Shown piece after piece: positions 49,891 to 60,474 of a stretch of DNA of 64,000 bases (positions are counted from its first letter, which is position 1; every line of letters begins with the position of its first letter). This DNA comes from Epiperipatus broadwayi (Eukaryota > Onychophora > Udeonychophora > Euonychophora > Peripatidae): contig JAQFVV010000994.1 in NCBI GenBank assembly GCA_028023455.1, forward strand, positions 1 through 64,000, read 5' to 3'. Under the pieces are notes generated by a model. The model saw nothing but the letters and a program-made list of their open reading frames with translations. It searched no databases and was not told the origin of the DNA. The position numbers were made by a program, and so were the translations under genes.

Positions 49891-50793
49891 ACAGGTATAT
49901 ATAAGCCTGTGTATTTCAGCTATTAAATAATATATTGTAATTTTTGGAGACTATACAAAGAAATTACTTATAATATAAACTTTTGATTATGTAACATAAC
50001 TTTTCCTTTATCAAAATTAGGAATCTCTCTTTTAACAAGAAAAAACCCATTAGCCATCATCTTTTTTCTTATCAGTGTCTTTCCTACTCACTATTCAAAA
50101 TCTTACATTTATTTAGATCTTATTTCATTTCCATAATATCACTTTTGCCCATTCATTAATTTTAGTTACAAAATCACTCTTATCCTTTCCCATTCAAACA
50201 TAAAAACTGAAACCCATTTTCTGCATAATCACTTAATGGATATGTAATTTTTTCATAATTTCATTATTTATATGCTTTCTGCTGTGAAATGTTTATATTA
50301 TTTTTAAAAATGCATATTATTTTCCACACTTAGTTTACAATCAAATCACTGAAATTATTCCATTTGTACACATATTCTCTAGTTGCTAAAGATCTTCCTC
50401 AAAATTTAAAAAGAAATTACTTTCCTTACTATTATTATTATAAAATTTACTTATAGTTGATTGTGTACTTACTTCTATAAATATTTAAATTCTTTTTATT
50501 CTTCATATACTACTAAGCTCACTATCTGATTTCAACGTTCAACATGAACAGAGAAGAGAACACTTTTTTTTGTTTAAGTTGAATATTGATTTCAGATGAG
50601 AAAAGTATACTAAATTTAGTAAATTGTTGGTTGTAAGAAATAATGTAATAAATATCACATGACCATCTCCTCTTATGCTTGTGTATAACTGTTGTTAAAA
50701 CAGGCAAAACTCACTACATATATTTTGCCACACCCAGCAAGCTAGAGTAATGCCAGAAGACTTGTGCATAAAATCCCCATCTAGTGCCTACTC

Positions 50794-50852
50794 ATCCAAT
50801 ATCCCCAGACTAGTTTCTGGCTTATGGCCTTCATCAGTGAGGAGCCTTGGAT
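50794..50852 (-). ncRNA. Type I hammerhead ribozyme, family 2 inverted copy (all core bases intact)
   Basis: Read on the minus strand: stem I 5' strand ATCCAA, GGC bulge, TCCTCA; core CTGATGA (50837-50831); stem II GGC / GCC with loop CATAA; GAAA (50817-50814); stem III of A-U and C-G closed by a 2-base loop TA; cleavage triplet GTC (50810-50808); then TGGGGA, TA, TTGGAT, pairing fully with the 5' strand (6 bp plus 6 bp). The only non-canonical point is an A-A opposition at the base of stem II. The short stem III matches PLE and retrozyme hammerheads. It is antisense to ro. Confidence 0.82.
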
Positions 50853-51101
50853 CTGAGAGCACTGCATCTAGATCTTAGGATCTAATGCAACCCTCCAGCA
50901 ACCACCTTTAATCTCCATTTAACTACAAAACTATGAGTCTTAAACCAGAAACACCTTAATGTTTCAATCCAAGCCCATTAGCTTATATAGTCATATGGGA
51001 CTGAATCCAGTTCAGTACCCATACATTTTTGGGTCTTTGGTTTTTTAATAACCATAGGTGGTTGCTGGAGGGTTGCATTAGATCCTAAGATCTAGATGCA
51101 G

Positions 51102-51160
51102 ATCCAAGGCTCCTCATTGATGAAGGCCATAAGCCAGAAACTAATCTGGGGATATTGGAT
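51102..51160 (+). ncRNA. Hammerhead ribozyme motif, family 2 first direct copy (core mutated)
   Basis: This has the same fold as the inverted copy, but the core reads TTGATGA (essential C3 is T, at 51117) and the triplet is ATC, not GTC, which also weakens stem III. It is probably inactive. Confidence 0.75.
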
Positions 51161-51560
51161 GAGTAGGCACTAGATGGGGATTTTATGCACAAGTCTTCTG
51201 GCATCCATTGATTACTCTAGCTTTCTGGGTGTGGCAAAAAATATATGTAGTGAGTTTTGCCTGTTTTAACAACAATTATACCCAAGCATAAGAGGAGGAG
51301 GTCATGTGATGTTTATTGGCTTAAAACCAATCCTGCCTAATAGAATAGTGGTGGCTATGGTTATTAAAGAACCAAAGACACCAAAATGTATGGGTACCAA
51401 ACTGGGTTCAGACCCATATGACTATATAAGCTAATGGGCTTGGATTGAAAACATTAAGGTGTTTTCAGTTTAAGACTCATTGTTTTGTAGTTAAATGGAG
51501 ATTAAAAGTGGTTGCAGGAGGGTTGCATTAGATCCTAAGATCTAGATGCAGTGCTCTCTG

Positions 51561-51619
51561 ATCCAAGGCTCCTCACTGATGAAGGCCATAAGCTAGAAAC
51601 TAGTTTGGGGATATTGGAT
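51561..51619 (+). ncRNA. Type I hammerhead ribozyme, family 2 second direct copy
   Basis: CTGATGA (51576-51582), GAAA (51596-51599) and both halves of stem I are intact. The triplet is GTT (51603-51605), allowed by the NUH rule but usually slower than GTC. Stem II has one G-U pair. It is on the sense strand of the ro intron, so it would be present in the ro pre-mRNA. Confidence 0.78.
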
Positions 51620-52254
51620 GAGTAGGCACTAGATTGGGATTTTATGCACAAGTCTTCTAGCATCCATTGATTACTCTAGCTTGCTGGGTGTGAAAAAATA
51701 TATGTAGTGAGTTTTGCCTGTTTTAAGAAATAATGTATTGGATAACTTAAGTAATTTCTAGACCAGACACATATATGCTTCATAAACTCCCAATATTCAA
51801 ATTCATATTTTTAATAAAAATAAATTTTAGCAATTGATCATTTTTCCTATCATTTTTCCTATCATAGTCACCAAATATCTTGCTAATATGCCTATAAACT
51901 TTGTCTTCTTTGTCTTGAAATACTGCAAATCTATAGTCATATATTCACAAATACTACACATCTATTCTATGACAATTAAATTATTTTCCATATTCATACA
52001 CTAGCTATTGTAGTAATCATCCATTTATGTCTTCCACTTTTTATGTCAACCCACATATGTAATGATGAGCTAATATATGTATTTTTCTTAATAAAAGTTA
52101 AGAATCTCTTTACCAATAAGTTCAAAAACTTGTTTCCCAATTTATTTATTTATTTATCATTCTTTAATCTATAGAGCATTGCATTTTATTTCATTTTTAT
52201 AGCATAAAGATTATTTATGGGTTTATTGCTTGGGAATTGATAAAAAGTCCAAGA

Positions 52255-52320
52255 ACAGGAAATACCAGACCAAAACTCCAGAGTTGGACGTTACCACTGC
52301 ACTAAATTCACCCAGGACAA
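52255..52320 (-). repeat. Possible tRNA-derived SINE head (A box)
   Basis: On the minus strand TAGTGCAGTGG (52304-52294) fits the Pol III A-box consensus exactly and is followed by an anticodon-arm-like CCAACTCTGGAGTTTTGG. A convincing B box is lacking, so this is at most a decayed SINE head. Confidence 0.3.
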
Positions 52321-52604
52321 TTTGTATAGTATTATCTTTATTAATTCAATAAATTTAGTATTAAAATCATGATATTGTTATCCAATCCTGACATAAAAAC
52401 AAAAACCCACTGGTTTCTATACTATAATAATAAATGGCCAATATTTTCCACATTTTTCTTACATAGTTTACAAAATAACCTCTGCCCCCCCCAACCCCAT
52501 TATTTCATTTATAAATATATTGTATTGTTTCTAGTTTTCTGTTTAAATGTTAAAAAGTAAACAATTTTTTTAATGCTACTATAAAATGATAATCTGCTTT
52601 TATA

Positions 52605-52870
52605 TATATATTGAAGTTATATATATATATGTTTTTATACATATACTTGATATCCATAAATTAAAAGTCATGATGAAGTTTTAAATTTAAAAGTTTTAAA
52701 ATAATTTTAATAAACAAAAAGATATTTTATATGCAAAATAAATATATATGGTATAGAAATTACAAAGTTATTTTGTTAAATCAAGTTAAATAACATATTT
52801 TCTAAAAAGTTGAAAAAGTTAATTAATTCTAAATTTAGTTTAAAGGAAGGTTTAAAATCAAAAATTTGTT
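52605..52870. repeat. Interspersed AT-rich repeat, uninterrupted copy
   Basis: Positions 52640-52715 resemble 54405-54490, and 52735-52865 resemble 56200-56320 (shared blocks TATTTTGTTAAATC, TTTTCTAAAAAGTT, TTAATTCTAAATTTA). The second copy is split by the GIY-YIG palindrome; this one is not. Confidence 0.6.
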
Positions 52871-52959
52871 TCGGTGGTAAAAAAATAGACACATTCTGTG
52901 TTATATATATAAAGGATATTTTTGTTTATTTTGGTCATTAGAAAGTTTGAAAGAAAGAC

Positions 52960-54240
52960 ATAATATGATCCCAAGTGAAGGACTTTGTTATGGGAATCTG
53001 TCATGTGCTCAGCTAAAGTAAAACAGAATGGGATAAATATTTAAAGAGAATAGAAAAAATATTAGTTAAAAAATATTGTTAAAACAGTAGGAAAACAAGA
53101 AAGTGTTTTAATTGTTTACAGTTTTAGAAATATGGAATCCAAAAAAAAAGTTATGATTTGATAACTGAGGAGATAGCACTGAGGAAGATAGTCCTATTTC
53201 TTTCAAAAATCCTCAAGTGGTGGAAAGATCAAATAAGCCAATAGAGATGCAGATGATGGTGAAGCTAATGATAATAATGTAAATTAAATAAATGATAAGT
53301 CAAAATCAAGAAATGAAAGAGAGTCAACTTCATATAATGGAAAAGATGGGAAAAATGAATCAAAAGATGGAAAAATGAAGCAAGAGATGAGGGATTGGAC
53401 AGATCAGATATAAAATACAATAGAAGCAGTGGAAAAAAAGCTAAGTAAAAATATTGAAAAAAACAGAGCAAGAGGTAAAGGAAGTGAAAGAAAATGAGTG
53501 AGATTAAAGTAGTAGAGCAGGAAATACAGGTAATAAAAGAAATTGTTAGTGAGATTAAAGAAGATTATGAGATTGATAAGATAGAAGTAACAAAAAGTGA
53601 CAAAATTATAAAAGGAAGTATAGAGGAAGAAAAATTGAAAGTGAATTTATAGATAGCCAGAAAGGAACTTATATGAAACACAAAGTAAAGAAAGAATAAA
53701 AGAAGAATATGTAAAGGAATTTCTGACTGTACTGGAAAAGAATAAAGAATATTAGTATATAAAAGAAAATTTATAAGATACAAAAAGTGTCAGGGGTCAT
53801 TTCCAAAATCTTTTGTGTTGTAGTACTGACCTCTGTAGATTAAAAGAAAAACAGGATGCAGAATTATTTAGAGGAAATCTGAGCATTATGATAGACAATG
53901 CTCAAAGACTGTGGAATGGCCAAATTAGAAAATTTTGTGAATACTTTCCCACAATATTGCCTTTGATAGTAATAAAATACATAAAATTGACAACTGCTGC
54001 ATAATAATGCCACCAGTGCGGATAATGAATTATAAGTAGGGTTGGATCCAAACAGATAAAAACATAACTTGTCATGAGATTATTAAGGCACTTATAAAAA
54101 TACATCATATTATCAAGATGGGTAGGGGTCCAGGCATGTTGATAAAATTGCACCAGGTTAGACTGGCAAAATGACTAAAAGAACCACCAGATAGGAGCAG
54201 TTAGTTGTGAAAATATTAATAAACATAATTCAAATGGCAC
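52960..54240 (+). pseudogene. Purine-rich, Lys/Glu-rich decayed coding remnant
   Basis: Several short frames rich in Lys, Glu and Ile run here. One from about 53490 reads EIKVVEQEIQVIKEIVSEIK, a heptad-like coiled-coil pattern. Another is at 53813-54004. Strand asymmetry (purines on +) and repeated AAAGATGGA-type words suggest a degraded retroelement ORF1 or gag, but no diagnostic motif is visible. A similar purine-rich patch lies at 46.4-46.66 kb. Confidence 0.3.
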
Positions 54241-54395
54241 TCATCCTGGAATGTCCCAAGTTAAATGAGTCAGAAATTCGAATATATAAGATATGTATTT
54301 TTTTTGTATACTAATTGTTAAATGTATATAAATAATTTACTAACCAAGTAAAATCATTTTTATTAATTGTTTTTTTTTTTTTAGTGGATTTCGGA

Positions 54396-54545
54396 GATAT
54401 ATATGCGTTCATATATATACTTCATGTCTGTAAATTAAAAATCAAGAAGTTTTAAGTTTAAAACTTTTTAAATAATTATAATAAATAAAAGTTATATATA
54501 TATATATTAATATATAAAAAACTAACCAAAGGAAATAGTCTTTTT
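54396..54545. repeat. Left half of interspersed repeat split by the GIY-YIG palindrome
   Basis: Resembles 52630-52720. The matching right half resumes at about 56195. Confidence 0.5.
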
Positions 54546-54847
54546 TTGTTTATGTTTATATATATATATGTAATATACAAATCAATATATATATCAAAAT
54601 ACAGTACAATTTATATAAATTATATTCTTTTAGAAGTACTTTCGACTATACACTTTGTAGTCTTTATCAACTATATAACGTTGAATAATCAAAACGAGAC
54701 AACCCTTAACAATACCCATAGTTCAATTCAGATTTCCCACAATTCTGTTATCTTAACATTTGATGACTGGCGATTCATTAACATTTGACGATTTCTTGAA
54801 ATCAACATAGCCTCTTTTATTTTACGTTTATTATGACAACGTTCAAT

Positions 54848-55231
54848 TTAAATAATTTTCATATTTTTATAATCAAATTTAAATCCATATTGACAAGATT
54901 TATTATGATCAAATATAACAGATGATGAAGGTTTATTTACATCTGTTCCATATTGATTCTCTTTTTGAATTCTATTATATAAAAGCATATGTTCTTTTAT
55001 TCTCTTCTCAAATGTACACTTAGATTCACCAATGTATTGTACGCCGCATCCACATATCAATCTATATATAATAGAATTTTGATTAAACTTTGAATTTTGA
55101 ATTTTAGAATTATTAAGCAATCTATTTATGTTATTTGTAGAGAAAAAAGCAATATGACACAAACCATTATAAATTTTCCTAATAAACTTGACCTGCTCAT
55201 CTGATATAAATGGCATTGAAATCCATTTCAT
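54848..55231 (-). pseudogene. PLE GIY-YIG endonuclease fragment, left copy, truncated by a nonsense mutation
   Basis: This 127-codon frame is the same protein as in the right arm plus five upstream residues. It carries the GIY-YIG-like pair (IIYRLICGCG and YIGES), the Cys pair, an Arg in FEKRIKEH and the DHNKSC segment. It ends at TAA 54848-54850, where the right copy has CAA, so about 36 residues are missing. The start at 55231 is simply the first Met; in a full element this region follows the RT and is not separately initiated. Confidence 0.8.
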
Positions 55232-55499
55232 TTTGATATTTTTATTTTTAATTTTATTATAGTGTTGATTTCTTTTTATTTAAAAGAAATCAACACTATA
55301 ATAAAATTAAAAATAAAAATATCAAAATGAAATGGATTTCAATGCCATTTAAAAGAAATCAACACTATAATAAAATTAAAAATAAAAATATCAAAATGAA
55401 ATGGATTTCATATATTTCTTTTTTTTTTTTTTATATAAATATATTTTAATTTTTTTTTAAATAATTATTAAAAATTTTTTTTTTTTTTTTTTTTTTTTT

Positions 55500-55988
55500 A
55501 TGCCATTTATATCAGATGAGCAGGTCAAGTTTATTAGGAAAATTTATAATGGTTTGTGTCATATTGCTTTTTTCTCTACAAATAACATAAATAGATTGCT
55601 TAATAATTCTAAAATTCAAAATTCAAAGTTTAATCAAAATTCTATTATATATAGATTGATATGTGGATGTGGCGTACAATACATTGGTGAATCTAAGTGT
55701 ACATTTGAGAAGAGAATAAAAGAACATATGCTTTTATATAATAGAATTCAAAAAGAGAATCAATATGGAACAGATGTAAATAAACCTTCATCATCTGTTA
55801 TATTTGATCATAATAAATCTTGTCAATATGGATTTAAATTTGATTATAAAAATATGAAAATTATTCAAATTGAACGTTGTCATAATAAACGTAAAATAAA
55901 AGAGGCTATGTTGATTTCAAGAAATCGTCAAATGTTAATGAATAGCCAGTCATCAAATGTTAAGATAACAGAATTGTGGGAAATCTGA
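55500..55988 (+). CDS. PLE GIY-YIG endonuclease domain, right copy (fragment of a longer ORF)
   Basis: 162 codons. Residues 1-45 are the linker after RT. From about 46 the endonuclease domain begins: IIYRLICGCGVQYIGES has the conserved Cys-x-Cys and YIG. FEKRIKEH supplies the Arg and EH, and SSSVIFDHNKSCQY supplies a zinc-type His/Cys set. The end is rich in Arg/Lys and Asn. PLE endonucleases nick the target to prime reverse transcription. The RT is missing: upstream is only a T run and repeated linker pieces, so this is a 5'-truncated copy starting at its first Met. No homing-endonuclease or bacterial origin is indicated. The expression is doubtful. Confidence 0.82.
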   Translation: MPFISDEQVKFIRKIYNGLCHIAFFSTNNINRLLNNSKIQNSKFNQNSIIYRLICGCGVQYIGESKCTFEKRIKEHMLLYNRIQKENQYGTDVNKPSSSVIFDHNKSCQYGFKFDYKNMKIIQIERCHNKRKIKEAMLISRNRQMLMNSQSSNVKITELWEI

Positions 55989-56159
55989 ATTGAACTATGG
56001 GTATTGTTAAGGGTTGTCTCGTTTTGATTATTCAACGTTATATAGTTGATAAAGACTACAAAGTGTATAGTCGAAAGTACTTCTAAAAGAATATAATTTA
56101 TATAAATTGTACTGTATTTTGATATATATATTGATTTGTATATTACATATTTTGTGAAA

Positions 56160-56330
56160 CGAATACAGATATCAAACTTTATTTATTACATATATATATA
56201 TGGCATAGTAATTATGAAATTATTTTGTTAAATCTAGTTAAATAAAATATTTTCTAAAAAGTTATAAAAGCTAATTAATTCTAAATTTAATTTAAAAGTT
56301 GGTTAAAAGCAAAAGGTGTTTGCTTTTAAC
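56160..56330. repeat. Right half of interspersed repeat split by the GIY-YIG palindrome
   Basis: Positions 56200-56320 resemble 52735-52865; see the copy at 52605-52870. Confidence 0.55.
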
Positions 56331-59300
56331 AATAATTAAAAGTGGAAGTGACATTCTAGTAAAAAGTAATTAAAATGCTTGTAAGCAGATTGATAGATTA
56401 AATTAAGGAGTTAAATAAGTGCCATGGTTTAATTAAAGAGGCTGTTATTCCCATTCAAAGATAAGAATTTGCAAATATTGTATTGGGCAAATAAGCTTGG
56501 ACCACAGTGGATGCTCTGGAGTTATCTATAGCCAATAGATTAAAAGATCCAAAAGATGAATGATGGATCGAAATTTTATAAATAAAATAGTTACAAACCA
56601 TATAAATAATGCCAGAAATTACATTTGAGGATTCTGACATTATTCTTCAGTTGTTATTCTGCTTCCAATATTCTTCATCTGAAGAGGATTATCATTATTC
56701 TGCTATGTTTCCAGATTTATAAGCAAGAGTAGAGAATCCATTATATGCTTCACTCTGTCAAGCTGGCAGAGGGAAAGTGGAAAAACTCATCGAGTCTCAG
56801 AAAGAAGTTATTTCTATGTGAAGAAGTCACATGAATATGTGTCTTCTATGCATTAACCTATATAAATAAATCTGATGTCCAATGCTATAAGAGAAACAAG
56901 TTGCCAAAACAAGACTAAATTGAGACTTAAGCATTTTAAAAGCATTTGAAATTTTGACTTATACATACTGTCACCATAGCTATAGGTAAATAAAAATGCT
57001 GCAAAAATAAACTAATGCTTAGAGGACTAAATGCAAACTTTTATGTTGTAATAAGAGGTATGAACATTAGATGAATTCCTATTTAATCATTAGTAAAAAT
57101 ATATTAATGAATAATTATTACTTTAAATATGTTTATGAACATGTATGGTGAAAGATTACTCTTGTTTTCTTTAGCAAGCCATAATTTAATTGGTGATAAT
57201 TTTAAAGTAATAATTTTAGAATACTCAGTTAAAGCGTATTTTCATAGTCTCTGATCATGCTATTAAAAAGTATATGTTAATTATTTCAGTTATTTTTATT
57301 TTATTTAAAATACAAATAATATGTTAAAGCAGTAAAATTAATAAATTATGATGGAGTTTAATCACTCTGCATGGATAAGATGGATTAAGATTGTATCAAT
57401 CCATAAATTCAAGTTATTCTAGCTTTATGTGGAACTCATTCTTATGTGATTGTAAAGCCATTTGTGACTACTGGTCACTTACTTTGATTATTTGTTTAAA
57501 CATTGATATGCAGATGAACAATTCCTATCGTATATTATCTTTTATTTTTATACATGTCATGTAATGATATCTCACTCATATATGGTACCAAATACTCTAA
57601 AAAGTAGTATGCAGTAGAAGTTTAATTCCTATCATATGCATATAATTTACATTTGTATTTGCTCTTAGATATCAATTATTGTAGTACAGATGTTATTCCC
57701 TGTATTATACAATTATTTGAGCATTTTAATTGCTTCCTAATATCATAACCTGAAATTGAGCATTCACTCAATTAGTTAAATCATTCTTCATTGCTAATAT
57801 TGTATACCCTCATTTGGTAGAGTCGTTTAGCTTTAGAACAACAATAATGAGAGGTACAAGCCGTTAGATGTATATGCAGTAGATTGGGATCCATTTAAAA
57901 ACATCTAATTGTAATAATACTCTAAATTAGAAATGCTCAAATCTGAAGTACTTAAAGATATTTAAGTTACTATATATTATGTCTGTGTATAAATTAAAAT
58001 AATACTAACCAGGTTTAGAAAGTTTGAGTTACCTTTAATTAATTTATAAAACAATTAAGTAAAGTAATGCTAATGTGTTATTTTCTATATGCATAAATAA
58101 TGTTTGGCAGTTTGTCATCATTATTTACAATCAATAATTTATGGTAAAATATTTATGAATATTTTATTTTTCTCTGACCTTAGCAGGCTGTAAAAGAAAA
58201 AATGATCAGTCTGTCATGTCAGAATGTGGAAATGCACATATGAATTGCCCTCAAGTGATTCATGTAGGATGTGCAGTTTTGTCAGTTACAATATTGAAAT
58301 GGATACTTTTTTGATAGTAATCGCCAGTTATTGAAAAGTGGCAGAGAAGTAGGAAATTGTAAAAAGTTATTCAAAAAGAGGAAGATCAATAACAGTTTTT
58401 TTGATCATAAAATACAACTTTAGCTAAATTTCAGAATGATAATTTAAAATTCAATTTATTAATTTAGTACACATTTACACATAGTAACCAATTAAGTTAG
58501 TTGTCTGTGGGTGAAAGCTAAATTTCCAACATTGGGGTTTAAATAATATAAAAGTTTAAAATCAATTCTAAATAAAATATAAATAAGTTGTATTTCTTGC
58601 ATTCAAGTCTGATTTTGTTTGGTTTGTCAAACAGATTTAATTGGAGTTCAAAATCAAAGTTTTAATTAAATAATTTTAATAATTATGCTTTTTGAAAAGC
58701 AATATAATTATTTTAAATTCAATATCAAAGCCTTAATTAAATGATTAAGGTATTTTTGAAAAACAAATTGTCAATAGTTAAATTCAAGGTGAAAATTTTA
58801 ATTGGAAAACAGTGTAATGAAATTAATTGGTATGTGAACTTGTTTATCAAATTCCATACAAGATGAGAAAAACAGGACAATTATCGTAAAGTTATCCAAA
58901 GATTAAAAATGACTTTTTTAAATTTACTCTCCTACTAGTTGTGGGAGATAGTCAGATTGCATTAGTTTTTCAAAATATTTCTTAACAGAGATGTCTCACA
59001 AAAGAACTTTATGAAATCCCAACAAGTAATCCTAAGCAAATTGACTTCTAAATAGAAAAAAAGCCACAATGAGTATATAAAAACCCATAGTGTATATATA
59101 CCTCAGACTGTTTGCTTCAGCCAACGTGGCATTTGAAATATTACTTTTCATGTGTGCGGATCTTGCATCATCCCTAAACTAAACACCCCAAGCTAATTAC
59201 AAGAATTTATTTGATTTAAAAAATGTACCTGACTATAATATTTATAGAATATACATTACTTTTTGCAACAATAATAAAAATTGTTGACAAAACATTGATT

Positions 59301-59890
59301 GCTGCAAATTCAGAGATGATTTTATGATACTGAATATCAAACTGTAAATTATTCATATACATAGTTACACATAGTATTGTGTACAAAAAAAAAAAAAAAA
59401 GAAAAGAAAAAAATCTATCATTAAAAAACTTAGTAATAGATTTCAAACTTAAATTTATTTATCTCACTCTTGATTTATTGTAGAAAAAAACATTTCTTTT
59501 TATACAATCTTATGTTTATCTATTTGATATAGTAAATTTTTTTTTATATTTCTTTTTATTTTGGGAATATGCACCGAGTTGGGAATGGAGAATTAAAAAA
59601 AAAAGTAATTATGCCATTTACTTAATTGCAGTTGAAAAGTCAAATAGAAAAATAAAATTAAAAGATCTTGACAATATTTCTTGAAATTTATATACTATTT
59701 TTTTTGAAAATAATATGCTATTTAACATTATGAACCTTCTGGTGAAAATTAAGAATAATGTTTGTATGTAAAAAAAATTATCAAGGCTTAACTTTAAAAA
59801 TGAGCTTCATTAAAAAAAAACACTTTGAATTTTAAACTGATTTCTCAATTATCAAAAATGGAAGTTATTTAACAGTAGTATAAACATTAA
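56331..59890. other. AT-rich intronic stretch
   Basis: No gene or RNA is recognised. A TATAAAAA element at about 59075-59083 precedes a less AT-rich patch but has no other promoter support. Confidence 0.4.
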
Positions 59891-60474
59891 TTGTTATTAA
59901 GTGCATGGTCAGCACATAAATAAATATAGAGTTTTAATCTTAACACTATGCACCTTGAGTACTTAATTTTACCACAAGAGGGACCTCTACAAATCTTAAC
60001 ACGAGATTATGACTTTATGAATATAAGAGTCGCCATTTTATCTTCAACCTACTTTCTAATTATATAGGCAAATCTAAAGCATTTTGATTTGAGAGTGTGA
60101 AGCTAGTCAGTTCTTCACTAATTAAATCCACTACCTCATTTAGAAATCAATGACCATGCACTTAATAAGAATTTTTACAACTTTAAATTGATTTGAAATA
60201 TTTCTAATTATAAGATCCAAATATTAACTCACTGTGAATCAAAAGATTTTGTGAATGTTGATTTCTAAATGAGGTAGTGGACTTAAGTAGTGAAGAACTT
60301 ACTAGCTTCACACTCTCAAATCAAAATGCTTTAGATTTGCCTATATAATTAGAAAGTAAATCGAAGATAAGATGGCTGATAATCATCTTTATAAAGTCGT
60401 AATCTTGTGTTAAGATTTGTAGAGGTCCTTCTCATTGTAAAATTGAGCACTCAAGACACATAGTATTAAAGTTA
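59891..60474. repeat. Large foldback element with about 217-bp arms and a nested terminal hairpin
   Basis: Positions 59932-60150 return inverted at 60259-60474. The shared blocks include CATTTTGATTTGAGAGTGTG and CTTTCTAATTATATAGGCAA, and by eye the arms are well conserved. In addition TTATTAAGTGCATGGTCA (59894-59911) is inverted at 60151-60168, so the left arm has its own terminal repeat. No frame is encoded. Similar GGGACCTCTACA segments occur at 15.73 kb. Confidence 0.85.

Larger units (their letters stand above)
50634..51737. mobile_element. Composite hammerhead-bearing insertion, family 2, with 14-bp target duplication
   Basis: TAAGAAATAATGTA occurs at 50634-50647 and again at 51724-51737. 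Between them lie an inverted unit (about 50648-51057, minus strand) and two direct units (from about 51057 and about 51340). The hammerhead motifs of the two direct units are 459 bp apart. All three share long, nearly identical blocks such as GCATTAGATCCTAAGATCTA and GATATTGGATGAGTAGGCAC. No protein is encoded. The long target duplication suggests target-primed retrotransposition, and the layout is that of PLE pseudo-LTR or retrozyme arrays. The 14-bp figure may include a few bases shared with the element end. Confidence 0.75.
54566..56150. mobile_element. Inverted pair of PLE 3' ends: 651-bp arms around a 283-bp spacer
   Basis: Positions 54566-55216 are the reverse complement of 55500-56150 without gaps. 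By eye I find only three mismatches: one silent (opposite 55671), one creating a stop in the left copy (near 54850), and one at about 54771. Each arm encodes the PLE GIY-YIG domain followed by a short 3' tail ending TTGTATATTACATAT. The spacer contains a smaller inverted repeat (55207-55275 against 55282-55351) and a further direct partial copy (55351-55411), all from the RT-endonuclease linker, then a long T run. Partial inverted copies are typical of PLE insertions. Confidence 0.88.

Noticed and set aside
59060-59130. TATAAAAA followed by a less AT-rich patch as a promoter
   Set aside because: TATA-like strings are expected by chance in such AT-rich DNA, and there is no downstream gene start.
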